Below are positions 13,291 through 25,387 of a DNA stretch of 64,000 nucleotides, piece after piece. Position 1 is the first letter of the stretch; each line of letters starts with the position of its first letter. The stretch is taken from positions 244,346-308,345 of the forward strand of contig QKWP01000199.1 in the NCBI GenBank assembly GCA_003550325.1. The letters are read 5' to 3'. The stretch is from Gigaspora rosea (lineage: Eukaryota > Glomeromycota > Glomeromycetes > Diversisporales > Gigasporaceae). Below the pieces are notes generated by a model. The model did no database searches. It saw nothing but the letters and a program-made list of their open reading frames with translations, and was not told where the DNA came from. Made by a program: the position numbers and the translations under genes.

Positions 13291-14047
13291 ATATTGAAGC
13301 AATGATTATTTGCCGCTTTATAGTGAAAAGGTAAAGTTATCCTAATCTGAATTTCTTCTAATTTACGATTGTATTAAATCTTATTTTAATATTTTCACTC
13401 ATTCGCTATAATATTAGATCTCTAAGAAATTTGCTTTTTTCTCCAATTTACCATATTAATCCTTGCTACTTCATGTTTTAAGAAAATCAATTCATCATAA
13501 AACTATCAAGTTTAATCTGATACATAACCTGTAAATAATACCTTAGGTTTTAATAAACAGAAATTTAAGACTTCATTTATTACCTTTATGATATTTATAG
13601 TCAAATTTTATGCCTCTTTCTGCCTACATGTTAATGGTGATTAATTTTAGCAATGAGAATCCATACTAATCAAATAACACCTCGCAGTATGGAGGCATAT
13701 TCGTAGAATTATATATCCTCGGTAAAGGTTCAAAATTTCGTAAAAACTTTATAAGTCCGTGATGTAAACATTCGCTAAAAAGTTATAGTTTTGGATTTTG
13801 TACTATATAATTATGAATATGCTAACTTATTTTCCAGAGTCCTTAGCATCTTTAACAAGCTATCCATCAGCTATCCATCATAGTTAAATTATGCATGCAC
13901 GTGCATTGTTCTCCTAACACTGTGTTTGCCGGTTGCCTTAAATGATCCATATGCCTTTACGATTGTCGTGTGCCATTGGTCATAACGAATAATTATATTC
14001 TTTTTAATAAGCAAAAAAATTATAGAAAGAAGATTTTATTCGATTTA

Positions 14048-14143
14048 CAGCTTATTCTCGTCATAGTGAAGTTCCCGGGCTAAGAAAAAAATCCTCACTA
14101 TAGCATATATCGAGAGAATATTATATATAACGAGAGTGAATTG
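14048..14143 (-). mobile_element. 96-bp TA-flanked MITE, TATAACGAGAG family
   Basis: Flanked by TA at 14046-14047 and 14144-14145. The ends read CAGCTTATTCTCGTCATAGTGAA and, on the other side, ATAACGAGAGTGAATTG. Reverse-complemented it matches the left end of the larger element at 44664-45644 (CTCTCGTTATAGTGAA), so it is an internally deleted relative. Confidence 0.7.
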
Positions 14144-14214
14144 TACAGTAGTTGGATCGACGATTTTGTACTTTTTTTCGAGTTCCCTGAGCTCTGACTA
14201 CAATGTGATTATCA

Positions 14215-14222
14215 CTTTCAAC
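14215..14222. repeat. 8-bp target-site duplication, left
   Basis: CTTTCAAC, repeated exactly at 15131-15138 on the far side of the element. Confidence 0.85.
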
Positions 14223-15130
14223 TAGGGATGGCATTCTGCTCTGTTCAGAACCCGAACCAGTTAAACACAAGTTTTTCAATCATGTGAATTTAATTATGTA
14301 AAATGAAACTCAGTATGCTCGAATTGGGTTCGAAATCGAGCTCACGAGCATGATCTGTAAATGTCAACTTTTTGATTAAATAATATGACGTCCTTTAATT
14401 AAATGACTTTTAAAAAATGAAATACAGTTTAAGTAAATTAATAAAAAGTTTTTAATTGAATTTGATATCTTTTGAATAATATGTCGATTTTAATTAAATA
14501 TGCCGTTTTTAATTAAATGATTAATTAAAAATTTATCGATGACATTTTAATTAAAAGTAAAAAAAAATTGCGTAAAGTTTATGTAAAGAGATTCTCAAAT
14601 ATAAATACATCGCTTTTTTTTTTTTTTACTTCAATTTTTCAATTTTACAAATGAATGAAGAAAGCTCATTTTGTCAACTTAATGTAACTGAACTTACCTC
14701 CACACAGAACCCACTGTTATCCCAAGATGAATTCGAACCAGAGGCACTTACAGAGACAACCGACAGATCCTTAAAACGATTAAAATGTGATCCTTTTTGG
14801 GATGAACCTACTGTAACTAAAGGTAAATGACACTGCAAGCACTGCAATAGTAGTTATTCGATGGATACAGGTCTTTCTATAATAAAGAAACATTTCATTT
14901 TCATCCGGATAAATTGGACGAGAAAGTAATATGTATTATATGTAATAACGATAAATATGTATAAACAGCTGTTTAAACTAACATGTTCGGGAAAACATAA
15001 TTAATATTCATGTGTATAACCGGTTTTAAAGCAGAGTTTGAAACCCAGTTTTTGTGTGTGCTTCGGATACAGTATTAGTTCGGGTTTCGAAGCACGAACT
15101 AACCAATATTAAGCAGGATCACATCCCTAA
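14223..15130 (+). mobile_element. hAT-like element, 908 bp, with BED remnant
   Basis: Starts TAGGGATGGCATTCTGCT and ends AGCAGGATCACATCCCTAA. The inverted ends share TAGGGATG plus a further AT.CTGCT match. An exact 8-bp direct repeat (CTTTCAAC) flanks it, the TSD length of the hAT superfamily. The only coding content is a broken BED-type zinc-finger ORF, so it is non-autonomous. The element at 47188-47910 shares the TAGGGATG terminus. Confidence 0.85.
14651..14964 (+). pseudogene. BED-type zinc-finger transposase fragment
   Basis: ATG at 14651 opens a frame with an acidic, serine/threonine-rich start, then FWDEP, a stop (TGA 14828-14830), HCKHCN (the C-x2-C pair) and KKHF with the histidine expected of a BED finger. 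After about 14900 the frame shifts and the text HPDKLDEK continues in another frame. BED fingers are the DNA-binding N-terminus of hAT transposases. One nonsense change, one frameshift and the absence of any catalytic domain make it non-functional. Confidence 0.7.
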
Positions 15131-15138
15131 CTTTCAAC
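15131..15138. repeat. 8-bp target-site duplication, right
   Basis: CTTTCAAC, partner of 14215-14222. Confidence 0.85.
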
Positions 15139-15251
15139 GTCGTCATATTTCGTGAAACTCATTTTTGATTGTTCATATAACACCCTTTTATTGATAAATA
15201 AGGTACGCAAAATTCGACGAACATAAGGTGGCTATTGTATTGCACTCGCGG

Positions 15252-15275
15252 ACTTACGGACTTACGGACTTACGG
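15252..15275 (+). repeat. ACTTACGG x3 microsatellite
   Basis: Three perfect tandem copies of the 8-mer ACTTACGG. Confidence 0.85.
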
Positions 15276-15438
15276 GATTCAAAATTGTGAAGATCATAGC
15301 ACCTCACTCAATGGAAGTAAATTTTTAATTAGTCGGAAATCGAATAAATGAATCTAGAGAGTACAATTGCGATGAACAAATCAGTGAGATACAAACCACC
15401 TTTTTTCGTCAAAAATTTGTCATTGATAAAGGGTTTTT

Positions 15439-15717
15439 ACTAATTTTCACCCACCTTTCTGATTGGCTAGGATTATTTGCATGTCACCTTCTTTTAAAAT
15501 GTGATATCTTGGTTAGGGTTAGGTTAGGGTTAGAAGGTGACATTATACTAAAATTTTGCAAGGAATTTTTTTTGCTAGTGCGCAAAAGTGATTTCTTAGG
15601 CGAGTTTTTATGATAAATGTGACTTTTCAAAAAATAGCGATTGTTGATTTGATTGTCACGTTACACCTGATCTTGTGTTCTGATTGGTCAGATCGGCAAA
15701 GGTGGGTGAAAATTAGT
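15439..15717. mobile_element. 279-bp MITE with 20-bp perfect TIRs
   Basis: Left end ACTAATTTTCACCCACCTTT and right end its exact reverse complement. An inner 12-bp inverted repeat (ATGTCACCTTCT at 15481, AGAAGGTGACAT at 15532) encloses a TTAGGG-like array. Near the right end it carries the 15-mer GATCAGGTGTAACGT (minus strand), also present in two other elements of the window. No coding capacity. Confidence 0.8.
15511..15533 (+). repeat. telomere-like TTAGGG repeats inside the MITE
   Basis: Three TTAGG(G)-type units in the loop of a 12-bp inverted repeat. Matches the TTAGGG telomere motif usual in fungi; the internal position makes it interstitial or part of the element. Confidence 0.65.
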
Positions 15718-16141
15718 GAATGCTGATAAAGGTCGCTCAAACATTACTTTATATTCAAACATAATAATAAACAATAAATTCTCACCAAGTTTCTATCCGA
15801 TCCAAAAAAAAAACATTTTATTGTTAATGCTTGAAGCTTAAAACAAATAATCGACACCTTGATACGAACATAATAAATACAACACATCTTTTAAAATAAT
15901 AATAATAATAAACATAAAAAAAAAATATTATTTCTTGTTGCTGTAAAGCAACTTTCGCTAATTATTCGATAAATTGATTCTGTTGCTGTTGCAACAAAAA
16001 AATTTAAATTGTATAATCATTAAAAGGAGAAGCTGATGCAACTAAAATTGAAGCTTCGCAGTCAGTTGAATGGAATTTTTTTATTCGATTTTTTAATTGT
16101 TTTTGGTGGTATAGTGAAGATCACGAACAAAAGAAAAAGAG

Positions 16142-16195
16142 TATGCTCAAGCATTTAATTCTATTAATATCGTCATTGATGTTGATGCTTGAGCA
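16142..16195. repeat. 12-bp inverted repeat stem-loop
   Basis: ATGCTCAAGCAT and ATGCTTGAGCAT enclose a loop of about 30 bases. No neighbouring gene explains it. Confidence 0.5.
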
Positions 16196-16629
16196 TCATT
16201 AAGATCAAAAAGAACGATAATATAACAATATGACCCATCAAAATGTTATATGATTATACGACCAAGCTGACATTGTAAAAGTAATAACACAAAATAAATA
16301 CGTACGTGCAATTTTTATAATCAATTATTAGTAATTAATTAATATTTATTAGGCACAACATAACGCCATATTATTCTTTTTTTTTTTTAAAAAAAAAAAA
16401 ATTTATTTACAAAGCTCAAAATTATAGAGCATTATTTGACCGTATATTTTAAATAGATTTAAAAAAGTAATCAGTCAATATTATCTTGCTCAAATTATCC
16501 ATGTCTTAAATAAACTGAAGTTTCTTTATTATTAGAACCCACAGACACGAATAATTCCGGCGAAATATTAAGTTAAAATAATGAATATAAGACATTCCGT
16601 GTTTACAAAAATTCCGCAGATATAATAAC

Positions 16630-17096
16630 CAGGGTTGTTGATTTACCGTAATTTTTAAATTTTTTGGTAATTTACCAGAATGTCTTTAAAGATAGAGTTA
16701 GTATAATATAAATTTATCTAAAAATTATATATACAAACTCAACTTTTAAGTATATTTTTACAAAATATATTTTTGTATAGACAAAAATTTTTATTTGTTT
16801 CAATTTCTAATTTAAAATAAAAGATTAATTATTAATTAAGATTAGTCTTTGGCGAATTTTAACTTCGAAGTTGACACATTATTAAGAGTAATGCACATTA
16901 TTTTACAATCAGTGAAAATTTATATACTTATTTACAACATATATATTACATAAATGCAAAATAACTTTTGAGATTTGTTTGGTCAAATTTAGACAATATT
17001 TTTTTTAATATATAACTTATATATGGGTAAGTTTACACATTTTTGGTAAATTACCTGGTAATTTACCGATGGTAATTTACCACCTAAACAACCCTG
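16630..17096. mobile_element. 467-bp TIR element CAGGGTTGTT
   Basis: Left end CAGGGTTGTTGATTTACC, right end GGTAATTTACCACCTAAACAACCCTG. ATAAC flanks it on both sides (16625-16629, 17097-17101). Copy B at about 38221-38240 lacks it and reads straight through the same flanks, a natural empty site. Subterminal GGTAATTTACC palindromes repeat. No ORF. Confidence 0.85.
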
Positions 17097-17759
17097 ATAA
17101 CTAACAGAATATATCAAGTTACCATTGTCATTATCGATGATCGAATCGATTGAGTTATCAAGCCGGAATCAGTAAGTTACTGATTTCGACTGACATCAAA
17201 AACTTACTGAGCTTCGTTTCTATTCATTATGGATAATTTACGGCATAGTAAATGTTTTTAATATTTCAACGAGGCAATATAGTAGATTTGTTATAATATC
17301 ATAAATGAACTTTTTTTTTTAGCTTCAATTTCATTATTATAGCAATAATTAACTGTACATGTTCCTATAGCTTGATTCATATTAGTGTATTTTAAATATA
17401 ACATCTTTAACTTCAACTCCATCTGAAAAACGCTAACTGATGTACACTTCTTCAATTAGCAGATTTGATAAAATATGATGTTTTATTGGGCGTTAATGCA
17501 CTTTAATTACAAAGTGTATAACGATCATTAAACAAAATAATTATATTTTTGAAGTTAGAACAATCAATTCTTGTATATAGATAAAATATAAAGAAATCAG
17601 GTAAATTTATTAGGATATTTTATTCAATATCAATGTGTTTAGTCAATTCTTTTCAAAAAAAATTGCATAATTTTGTAAACCTTTATAAATTATAAAAAGT
17701 TTTTTATAGAACACATTTGTCCCAATTTTTGTCACCATGCAAAAAAGGCTTTCTATGAC

Positions 17760-17969
17760 AATTATAATCACACATTCCACACACTCCTTAACATAATTGC
17801 ATCGCATTGACATCAAGATCATACATCTTTGAATCTATTATGAGAATACAAGAATTATTAGAATTATTTAAANAATTATAATCACACATTCCACACACTC
17901 CTTAACATAATTGCATCGCATTGACATCAAGATCATACATCTTTGAATCTATTATGAGAATACAAGAAA
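17760..17969 (-). repeat. exact ~95-bp direct duplication around an N
   Basis: 17760-17855 and 17874-17969 are identical over about 95 bp, with a 17-bp linker that holds the only ambiguous base seen (N at 17873). The repeated text is the 3' end and last exon of the copy A kinase gene. Copy B has one copy only. This is typical of a wrongly joined assembly gap, though a real tandem duplication is possible. Confidence 0.85.
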
Positions 17970-20946
17970 TATTTGAATAAATGATAAATAAATAATAACT
18001 GTATATAACTTTTCTCACAAATTCTAGAGTTACACATACCTCTGAATTTAGCTGATTCATACGCGAGTTTAATCTCTTTGGTGTTTATTAATCTACTAGT
18101 ATACATTGAACTTTGGTAATTCGTTAAGGTAATTTGCGATGATTTAATCTCGTCATTAGCAGATATAAAACTCTTTGCAATATAAGATTCATCGTGAGGC
18201 ATTGAGGGATTCATCATAATCATGCGCCATTTTGAAAGTTTTGAACTAATATCTTTAATACTAGGTCGATTATATGGGTTAGAATCCATGCATTTTTTAG
18301 CTAATTCAATATAACATTCAGGTGTTCTTTCAGAAATTCAGGTCGTAATCCTTTACAAATATCCAATGCAAGTGTAGGGTCGAATGGAAAATCATAAAAA
18401 GGTTTTTTTCCAGTTGACAATTCTGTCATAATAATACCTAGACTATATATATCAGCTGCTTGCGTATATGGTTCACCTAATAAAATTTCTGGAGCAATAT
18501 ATGGCATGACTCCGTAAACGTCACCCTTTGAAGCTGATTTTTTCAGATTTTTGGATAATCCTAGATCAGTTATAAAAGACTTTATTAAAAAATTTTTGTA
18601 TTGATTTAGTAAAACATTTCCACTATGAAAATCGCAATGGATATATCCTGAATCATGAATCCTAGTTAAGTCATTTGCCATATCTATAAGGAACGTCAAT
18701 TTGCTTTCCCAATCGAGCTGTTTAAAATTTGATATTAAAAATTCATACAGATTTCCCTTATCGGCATATTGAAATACCATAAGATATGTTTGAGTCATTG
18801 TATCTTGAGTCATTCCATATACTTCAAGCCCAATACCGTTTAATCTGCATTGAACGTGGTTTTCGAACTTATTTAATAATTATAATTGTTAGAAAAAACG
18901 ATATATATTTTTTGTAGCGCTTTGTAAAAAGTTGTGATGTTATATGAGTATCGTGATTTACAGATTTCAGCAAAACAAAAATGTAGAGTTCGTTAGGAAA
19001 ACCTCTACCCGGGTATTATTAAATTACCCAGATAAATTACGATTCACATAATAGCAATTTATAATCTCTACAAAAATGCACTGATTTGAAAATATGATTG
19101 ATTTATTACTATTAAAATTTTCAATTTTAAACCATGTGATGCTTATCTTATGATTTAGATATACTAGGCTAAATTTAATATTCAGATAGTAATCATCACA
19201 TGATTTAAACGGTGAAAAATTTTACAAACCCTATTTAAAATCTCAATTCTCAAATATCATCACAAAAATTATGGGATTATAATAAAATTTTAGACTTACT
19301 TCTTTTAAATTAAGAGTTTTAAGTGCAACTTTGCATGATTGTTCACGTGTTTGTAAATTATTTTTATAAATAATTGGTTTGCCATCTAACCATTTTGCAG
19401 AAAACACTGTACCAAATCCACCTTTGCCAATAATTTGAAAATCGATTAGCCTATCAAATGGAATCCATTCAATCAAATTTTCATATTTGGTAGTTTTGAT
19501 CTGAATTTGTTTTATTAAGTCATCGATTTCTTTATTTCCACTCGTCCATCCTCGAATTATTCTCTGCCATCTTAATGCTTCTGCATTATATGGATCAATT
19601 TTTAATGATTTATTAAAATCTGCAAGTAATTCATCGTATCTATTCATAATGCGATAAGTTTCTCCACGACTTCTTAATGCATCTGCATTATTTGGTTCAA
19701 TTTCTAATGATTTGTTAAAATCTGCAAGTGATTCCTCATATCTATTCATCATGCGATAAGTTTCTCCACGATATCTTAAAGCCTCTGCATTATTTGGTTC
19801 AATTTCTAATGATTTATTTAAATCTGTAAGTGATTCTTCATATCTATTCATCATGCGATAAGTCTCTACACGATTTCTTAATGCTTCTGCGTTATATAGT
19901 TTAATTTCTAATGATTTATTTAAATCTGCAATGGATTCTTCATATCTATTCATCATGCGATAAGTCTCTCCACGACTTCTTAATGTATCTGCATTATTTG
20001 GTTCAATTTCTAATAATTTATTTAAATCTGCAAGTGATTCTTCATATCTATTCATCATGAAATAAGTTTCTCCGCGATTTCTTAGTGCTTCTGCGTTATA
20101 TTGTTCAATTTCTAATGATTTATTTAAATCTGCAAGTGATTCTTCATATCTACCCATCATAAGATGAATTTTTCCTCGATGTTTTAATGAAAATGAAATT
20201 TTTTCTCGACTCCTTAACGCCTCTGCATGATATGGTTCAATTTCTAATGATTTATTAAAATCTGCAAGTGATTCTTCATATCTATTCATCACGCGATAAA
20301 TTTCTCCACGACTTTTTAACATTTCTGCATTATTTTGTTCAATTTCTAATGATTTATTAAAATCTGCAAGTGATTCTTCATATCTATTCATCACGGGATA
20401 AATTTCTCCACGACTTTTTAACATTTCTGCATTATTTGGTTCAATTTCTAATGATTTATTAAAATCTGCAAGTGATTCTTCATAACTATTCATCGCGAAA
20501 TAATTTTCTCCACGACTTCTTAACGTTTCTGCATTATTTGGTTCAATTTCTAATAATTTATTTGAAATTACAAGTATTTTTTTCCGAGTTATCGATACAA
20601 AAAGATTTGGTTCAATTTCTAATGATTTGTTAAAATCTGCAAGTGATTCTTCATATCTATTCATCATGTGATAAGTTTCTCCACGATTTCTTAATGCCTC
20701 TGCATTATTTGGTTCAATTTCTAATGATTTATTTAAATCTGCAAGTGATTCTTCATATCTATTCATCATGCGATAAGTTTCTCCACGATATCTTAATGTT
20801 ACTGCATTATTTGGTTTAATTTCTAATGATTTATTAAAATCTGCAAGTGATTCTTCATATCTACTCATCATGCGATAAGTGACTCCACGATTTCTTAATG
20901 CTAATGCATTAAGTTCAATTTCTGATAATTCATTATATCCGAACAT
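17902..20946 (-). CDS. TPR-repeat TKL protein kinase, copy A (frameshifted)
   Basis: Three-exon model on the minus strand. Exon 1 is 20946-19300 (549 codons), exon 2 is 18867-18040 and exon 3 is 17948-17902, joined by GT-AG introns of 432 and 91 bases; restored length would be about 840 residues. Residues 1 to about 450 hold 12-13 copies of a 34-residue TPR with consensus ALRNRGETYRMMNRYEESLADFNKS. The kinase domain follows: WIPFDRL at 494, glycine loop GKGGFG at 507, VALK lysine at 543, catalytic IHCDFHSGN (Asp near 628), metal-binding DLG near 650 and APE near 674. HRD and DFG appear as HCD and DLG. One base is missing relative to copy B near 18335, so the C-lobe shifts frame after GLRPE. 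Pseudogene or assembly error cannot be told apart here. A cytosolic signalling kinase with a protein-binding TPR array is expected from the family. Confidence 0.8.
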
Positions 20947-22524
20947 CTAAAATACAGTTGTTTGGATTAATTATAAGTACTATATAAATCAGAAGTCAAC
21001 ACTATATAAGTTCACTTTATTTGTTAAAAGTTTATCAAAAATCCAGGCACCATAGTCTTGACCAAAAAAAATGTGATAGTTTATAATTTCACAGTCAAAA
21101 TCCTGACAGTTAATTTTTTATTTTTTTTTGAACTTCTGAGTACATGAATATTTCATCGAGAACATAGCATTTAAATCCTGGAGATTCGTAATTATGACTT
21201 AGCTAGATGAGAGTTAAGACATATTTCAGGCAAACTTGATAATTATGATCAAACTGTCAGGATTATGAACCTTTGGACCAAGTGGTTGTCGGAATTTCGA
21301 TACTTGAATTTTGCCAGTGGATTATGAAATAAACTATGATATTTATTATTCAAATGAGTGACAGTGCAAGAAACTGTAAATCGATTTATGAATTTTTACA
21401 ACGCTGAAAATTGATATAGCAATTAATCGAAATACGTATACAGCTAGTTGTTCTAGCCGTTTACACAACACGGCATGGGTTCGGAACTTTAGGTGGAAAT
21501 AAAGTCCACATTATAATGTAATAGTTATAAACAGTATTACTAGAATTGGATCAGATTCTCCTTGATCGAGCTCAGTATAGTGAAATTTATTATCAATTTA
21601 CAGGTTTTTTCATCCCGTCATCATTTAAAGTTGATATCATGTTTTCTTGTCGTGATCAGTGAAAAAGATTTAATGTTCTCAAAAAAAACTTTAGTGTTCT
21701 CAAAAAAGATTTTTAAAATAAAATCACTAATTTTATGTTCTTAAAAATATTTTAAAGTTCTTGAGAACGCTGAGAGCATTAGATCTTTAACACTAGCCGT
21801 GACGATTATCATACCTGATAAAACTTCATTATGAAATGTAATTTAACACTGAGGAGACAGGTCATCTGCATTTATTGTTTTAAATAACGTTCAATTTTTC
21901 TATTTCGACAGATTGGTTCACCTAACTGCATTGCGGTGCATAGTGTCATGCCTATTTTTCTGAATTAAGTTTAATTTAGGCCATTACAGCATCCACTTAT
22001 TTGCGCGGGTAATACAAACTCCTGGAAAGGAAATAGCCAATCGGAGAGTGCAAATTTTAAATCGATCTTGGTGCTCTAATTAAAAATGACGGGAATGAAA
22101 TTTTACATATAGTAAATATCACTCTGACCCTATTAAAGATATAAGGACATTCGAATGATTGGCTGATATAAATAAATAACGTCTATATTTATCGTGTCAA
22201 AATAATCAGACCTCAAAATATTTACTTAGAAGTGAAGATGATGATAGATTAAAATTGAAATGAGGAATAGTGTAAATGAACATGCTATCGAAAAATACAT
22301 AATTTTGGAGGGCACTTTTTAGAGTTGGGTAGATTTTATAATAAGCGAGTATAACTGGATTTTAGGGTTTGTATAGTGTTTGTATAGAAGCCTCTTGTGC
22401 CTCTTATTTCATTTTAATCTGCGACAATAATTTGATGCCTTTAGGCTGGGAACCCTAATTTTTCCCCAAGTTATGATTGGATGTATGAAATTTTGTCTCG
22501 AATTGGATTAAAAAAAAAATCAAA

Positions 22525-22865
22525 AAAAATCAACCCAAATATTTTTGTTTGCAAAGGACGCGAAAGTATTAATTACGCATAAATCAAAATAATCAAACAT
22601 TAACGAAGATAAGAAAAAAAAAATCAACGTATTTTTATTTACAAAAGGAATTCAAACCATTATTTATACAACTCCTTTGTTAGTAAAAATCAACTGAAAT
22701 AATCAAAAATATTAACAAAAATAAGAAGAAAAAATTCAAAATATGTTTGTTTGCAAAAATGAAGCAAATTATTATTTATGCACTTCCAATGTTCTTTTGC
22801 TATTAAAAATAAATCAAAAATATCAAAATATTAACGAAAATAAAAGTGTGTATATATATAAATTT
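22525..22865. repeat. three imperfect ~115-bp tandem units
   Basis: Each unit runs: AAATCAAC.., ATNTTTGTTTGCAAA, ATTATTTA.GCA or similar, then TAAATCAAAATA and ATTAACGAAAATAAGAA. Units are near 22525, 22630 and 22735 and have diverged strongly. Confidence 0.55.
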
Positions 22866-23949
22866 ATACTTCCAAAGTTCTTTTTCTAGTAATAATATCG
22901 AAAACATAATAAAAATATGTATTTCGATCAATCAAGAAATTTTATAAAGTTTTTCTTCGGTAATTTATTTTCAAGAGAATAAAATTTGTTGAGTTTACAA
23001 ACTTTCTTGTAATTAAAATATAACCTACCTATTAAACCATATCCTGAGCCGTAATATATTTACTTCAAAAAACAATTGACAACACTTAAATGTCTCAAGT
23101 TTCATTTTGTTGATACTGATACAATCAATATTCGATAAATTGTTAATCGTTTACGCAAGATTATTTACTAAAAGCTTAAAAAACGCTAATCTCAAAGAAA
23201 CAAAATGTTAGTATTAAACGTCAAATTATTATTAAAAATTTTTTAATAATAATGTTTGAAGCGTATTACGTGAAATTTTTTGCCACTCTGATCGTGATGT
23301 AATTTGTTTCGTCCAATGGGAACTTGGGAGAAAATTAGCAAATCCCTTTAGGTTGCGCGTACTATAGTTATAAAGATATTGTACATAACATATGTGATCT
23401 TTAATGTTAAAAATTAAGAGATATCAAATAATTTCGATTTATGATTGCCTTTATCATTATTTAGAATCACCATGGCATTTTTTGAGGGTTTTTTATTTTT
23501 AACCATTAACTAAGCTTACATTTTATGAGAAATACAATTATTGCTATATGCTTATTTTGATTGAGACTTTAGATTAAATGGACCCCGTGAATCAAAAAGG
23601 ATGAAATTAGTATGTGATCCAACTACAATTATCCCAACAATTATATTATCACCACTAATTAATAAGTTTGTAATATAACATGACTAAGAAAATTCCATTC
23701 CTCTAAGAAACCGTCTTTAGTGCTCTAAAAAAAAATTTATTTAAGCGAGTTTACTATATATTTTACTAACATTAGTCTTAATGTAGGCACTAAACCTAAC
23801 GTAATTCATACATTTAAAAATTGGATCTTGTAATATTGCAACCTGCAATATCACAAATTACCTCCAAAAATTAGCAAACCAAATTCCAAGATCAGTTGTA
23901 ATGTGAAAATCGAAACAAATAATAAAAACTTTAACAAGGCTAGGTTCAT

Positions 23950-24135
23950 TCACAATGCTTCTGACTCTTCTTTCTCTACAATGCTTCTGACTCTTTGATC
24001 ATGATGTTTTTGACTCTTCATTTGATTCTTCATCCTCAACACTTCTGGCTCTTTATTTACAACACCTCTGACTCTTTATTCACAACACCTCTGACTCTTC
24101 ATTCACAACATCTCTAACTCTTCATTCACAATGCT
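23950..24135 (+). repeat. TTCACAACACCTCTGACTCT tandem repeat
   Basis: About six imperfect copies of a 28-30-bp unit built on CTTCTGACTCTTCATTCACAA. No long frame is open on either strand. Confidence 0.65.
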
Positions 24136-24862
24136 TTATTAGTTTGTTTACACAGTTGATTTTTCTCATGCTTAGTAGTGATAGAAAATAAATGATTTTT
24201 CAAGTTATTTATTTTGTTTTTTGTCAGGCCTGAGTAAAAGTTAATATTGGGATTTTTGATATATATAAGAAAGTATTGCTTTGTATGCTGAGTAGATGTT
24301 AAGAATATAAGTTATGCTACTAATTGTAATTTCCAAGATTAGTCTTACTATGACACTAATTTGGTCAGTTTGGCTGTGTTCTAATTTGGAACAGGTTATT
24401 ATTGATTTTTCTTTTGTTAAAAAATTGATTCTTCAACTTTTTTTACATATTAATATATATTATAATAATATAGAATGCTCATATTTGCACTTTTTTTGCT
24501 CAATTTAGTTTAGAGAATTGTTAATAAAATCAAAGAATTTGAGAACTAGAATCAAAAAGAGCTTCATAAAAGATTGGATATAAGTTTTCTTTTGTTTATA
24601 TTTACTTTTTTTTGCAATACTAGTATTTTTATAAATCAAACTAAACTAAAATTTAAATCAAGTTCAGGTTTGGTTCATTTTTGAACTAAATCTAAATGCA
24701 AATATTTTTTAAAATGTTGTTCAAGTTTAGTTATTATTGAACTTTTAAAGTTAGATTCAATTCAAGTTAAGTTTAAAAGGTTATAAATATGTTTAGATTT
24801 AGTTTTAAGATCTAGCTATAATTTTCTTGGCAATTACTAATTTAAATTAGCTAAAATTTTAA

Positions 24863-25383
24863 GGGTAGAGGATACGAAGATCATTTATCATATGATTTTG
24901 GTGGTACAATTTTTTTCTTTTTAAAATTAAAAAAATTTATATTAAGCAAATAATTTTAAATTTATAATAAAAGGTTGTAGAATTGACTTTTCTGATTCTA
25001 ATGGTGGTAAAATCAGTAATATTGGTTAAATATTTACTAAGAAACATGTACTTGAAGATTGGGTATCACTATTTGTTTACAAAAAATCATATGATGATCA
25101 TATGATATACCCAATCAAAATTAACTATTTTGTGTAACTACAGAGAATTTGGATTGACTACGGAGAACTTTACCATATATACAAAGTATATTTTTTAAAA
25201 AATATTTTATTATTAAAATTTATATCATTAGAAAGAGCATGTTATAATCTACAAATTACAAAAATTTTACCAAAAATTAAATGTTATTATAAAAAGTTTT
25301 ATTAGTAGCATATTTCTAATTTCTATATAAAATCATTCGTACTACCAAAATCATATGATAAGTGATCTATGTATCCTCTACCC
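24863..25383 (+). mobile_element. TTAA-flanked MITE, copy 1 (521 bp)
   Basis: TTAA at 24859-24862 and 25384-25387. Ends GGGTAGAGGATACGAAGATC and its near inverse; inverted similarity continues about 45 bp through ATCATATGATTTTGGTGGTAC. It matches the element at 56901-57418 (518 bp) end to end in reverse orientation. A TTAA TSD is the hallmark of piggyBac elements, but no transposase is present to confirm the superfamily; TA duplication inside a TTAA terminus is the alternative. Confidence 0.8.
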
Positions 25384-25387
25384 TTAA

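Larger units (their letters stand above)
9313..14047. other. AT-rich noncoding region
   Basis: No ORF longer than chance. It contains one 40-bp CCGTA hairpin element (10848-10887) and a TATA-bearing stretch (13114-13290) duplicated at 31.2 kb. Otherwise no structure was recognised. Confidence 0.5.
16330..21825 (-). repeat. segmental duplication, copy A
   Basis: Collinear with copy B (37945-43480): 3' flank, whole TPR-kinase gene and 5' flank match throughout, broken by element insertions and small indels. The 5' flank also matches copy C (34270-37840). Homology starts at TAATTAATTAATATT (16330 / 37948) and fades after GTGACGATTA(T/C)CATACCTGATAA (21795 / 43450). Confidence 0.85.
21826..24862. 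other. AT-rich intergenic region
   Basis: No supported gene. It contains an imperfect triplicated block (22525-22865) and a CT-rich tandem repeat (23950-24135). A 64-codon ORF near 24314 is AT-driven and not credible. Confidence 0.5.

Noticed and set aside
19550..20940. CRISPR-like array of regular repeats
   Set aside because: The repeats are 102-bp coding units of a TPR array in a eukaryotic gene, without spacers.
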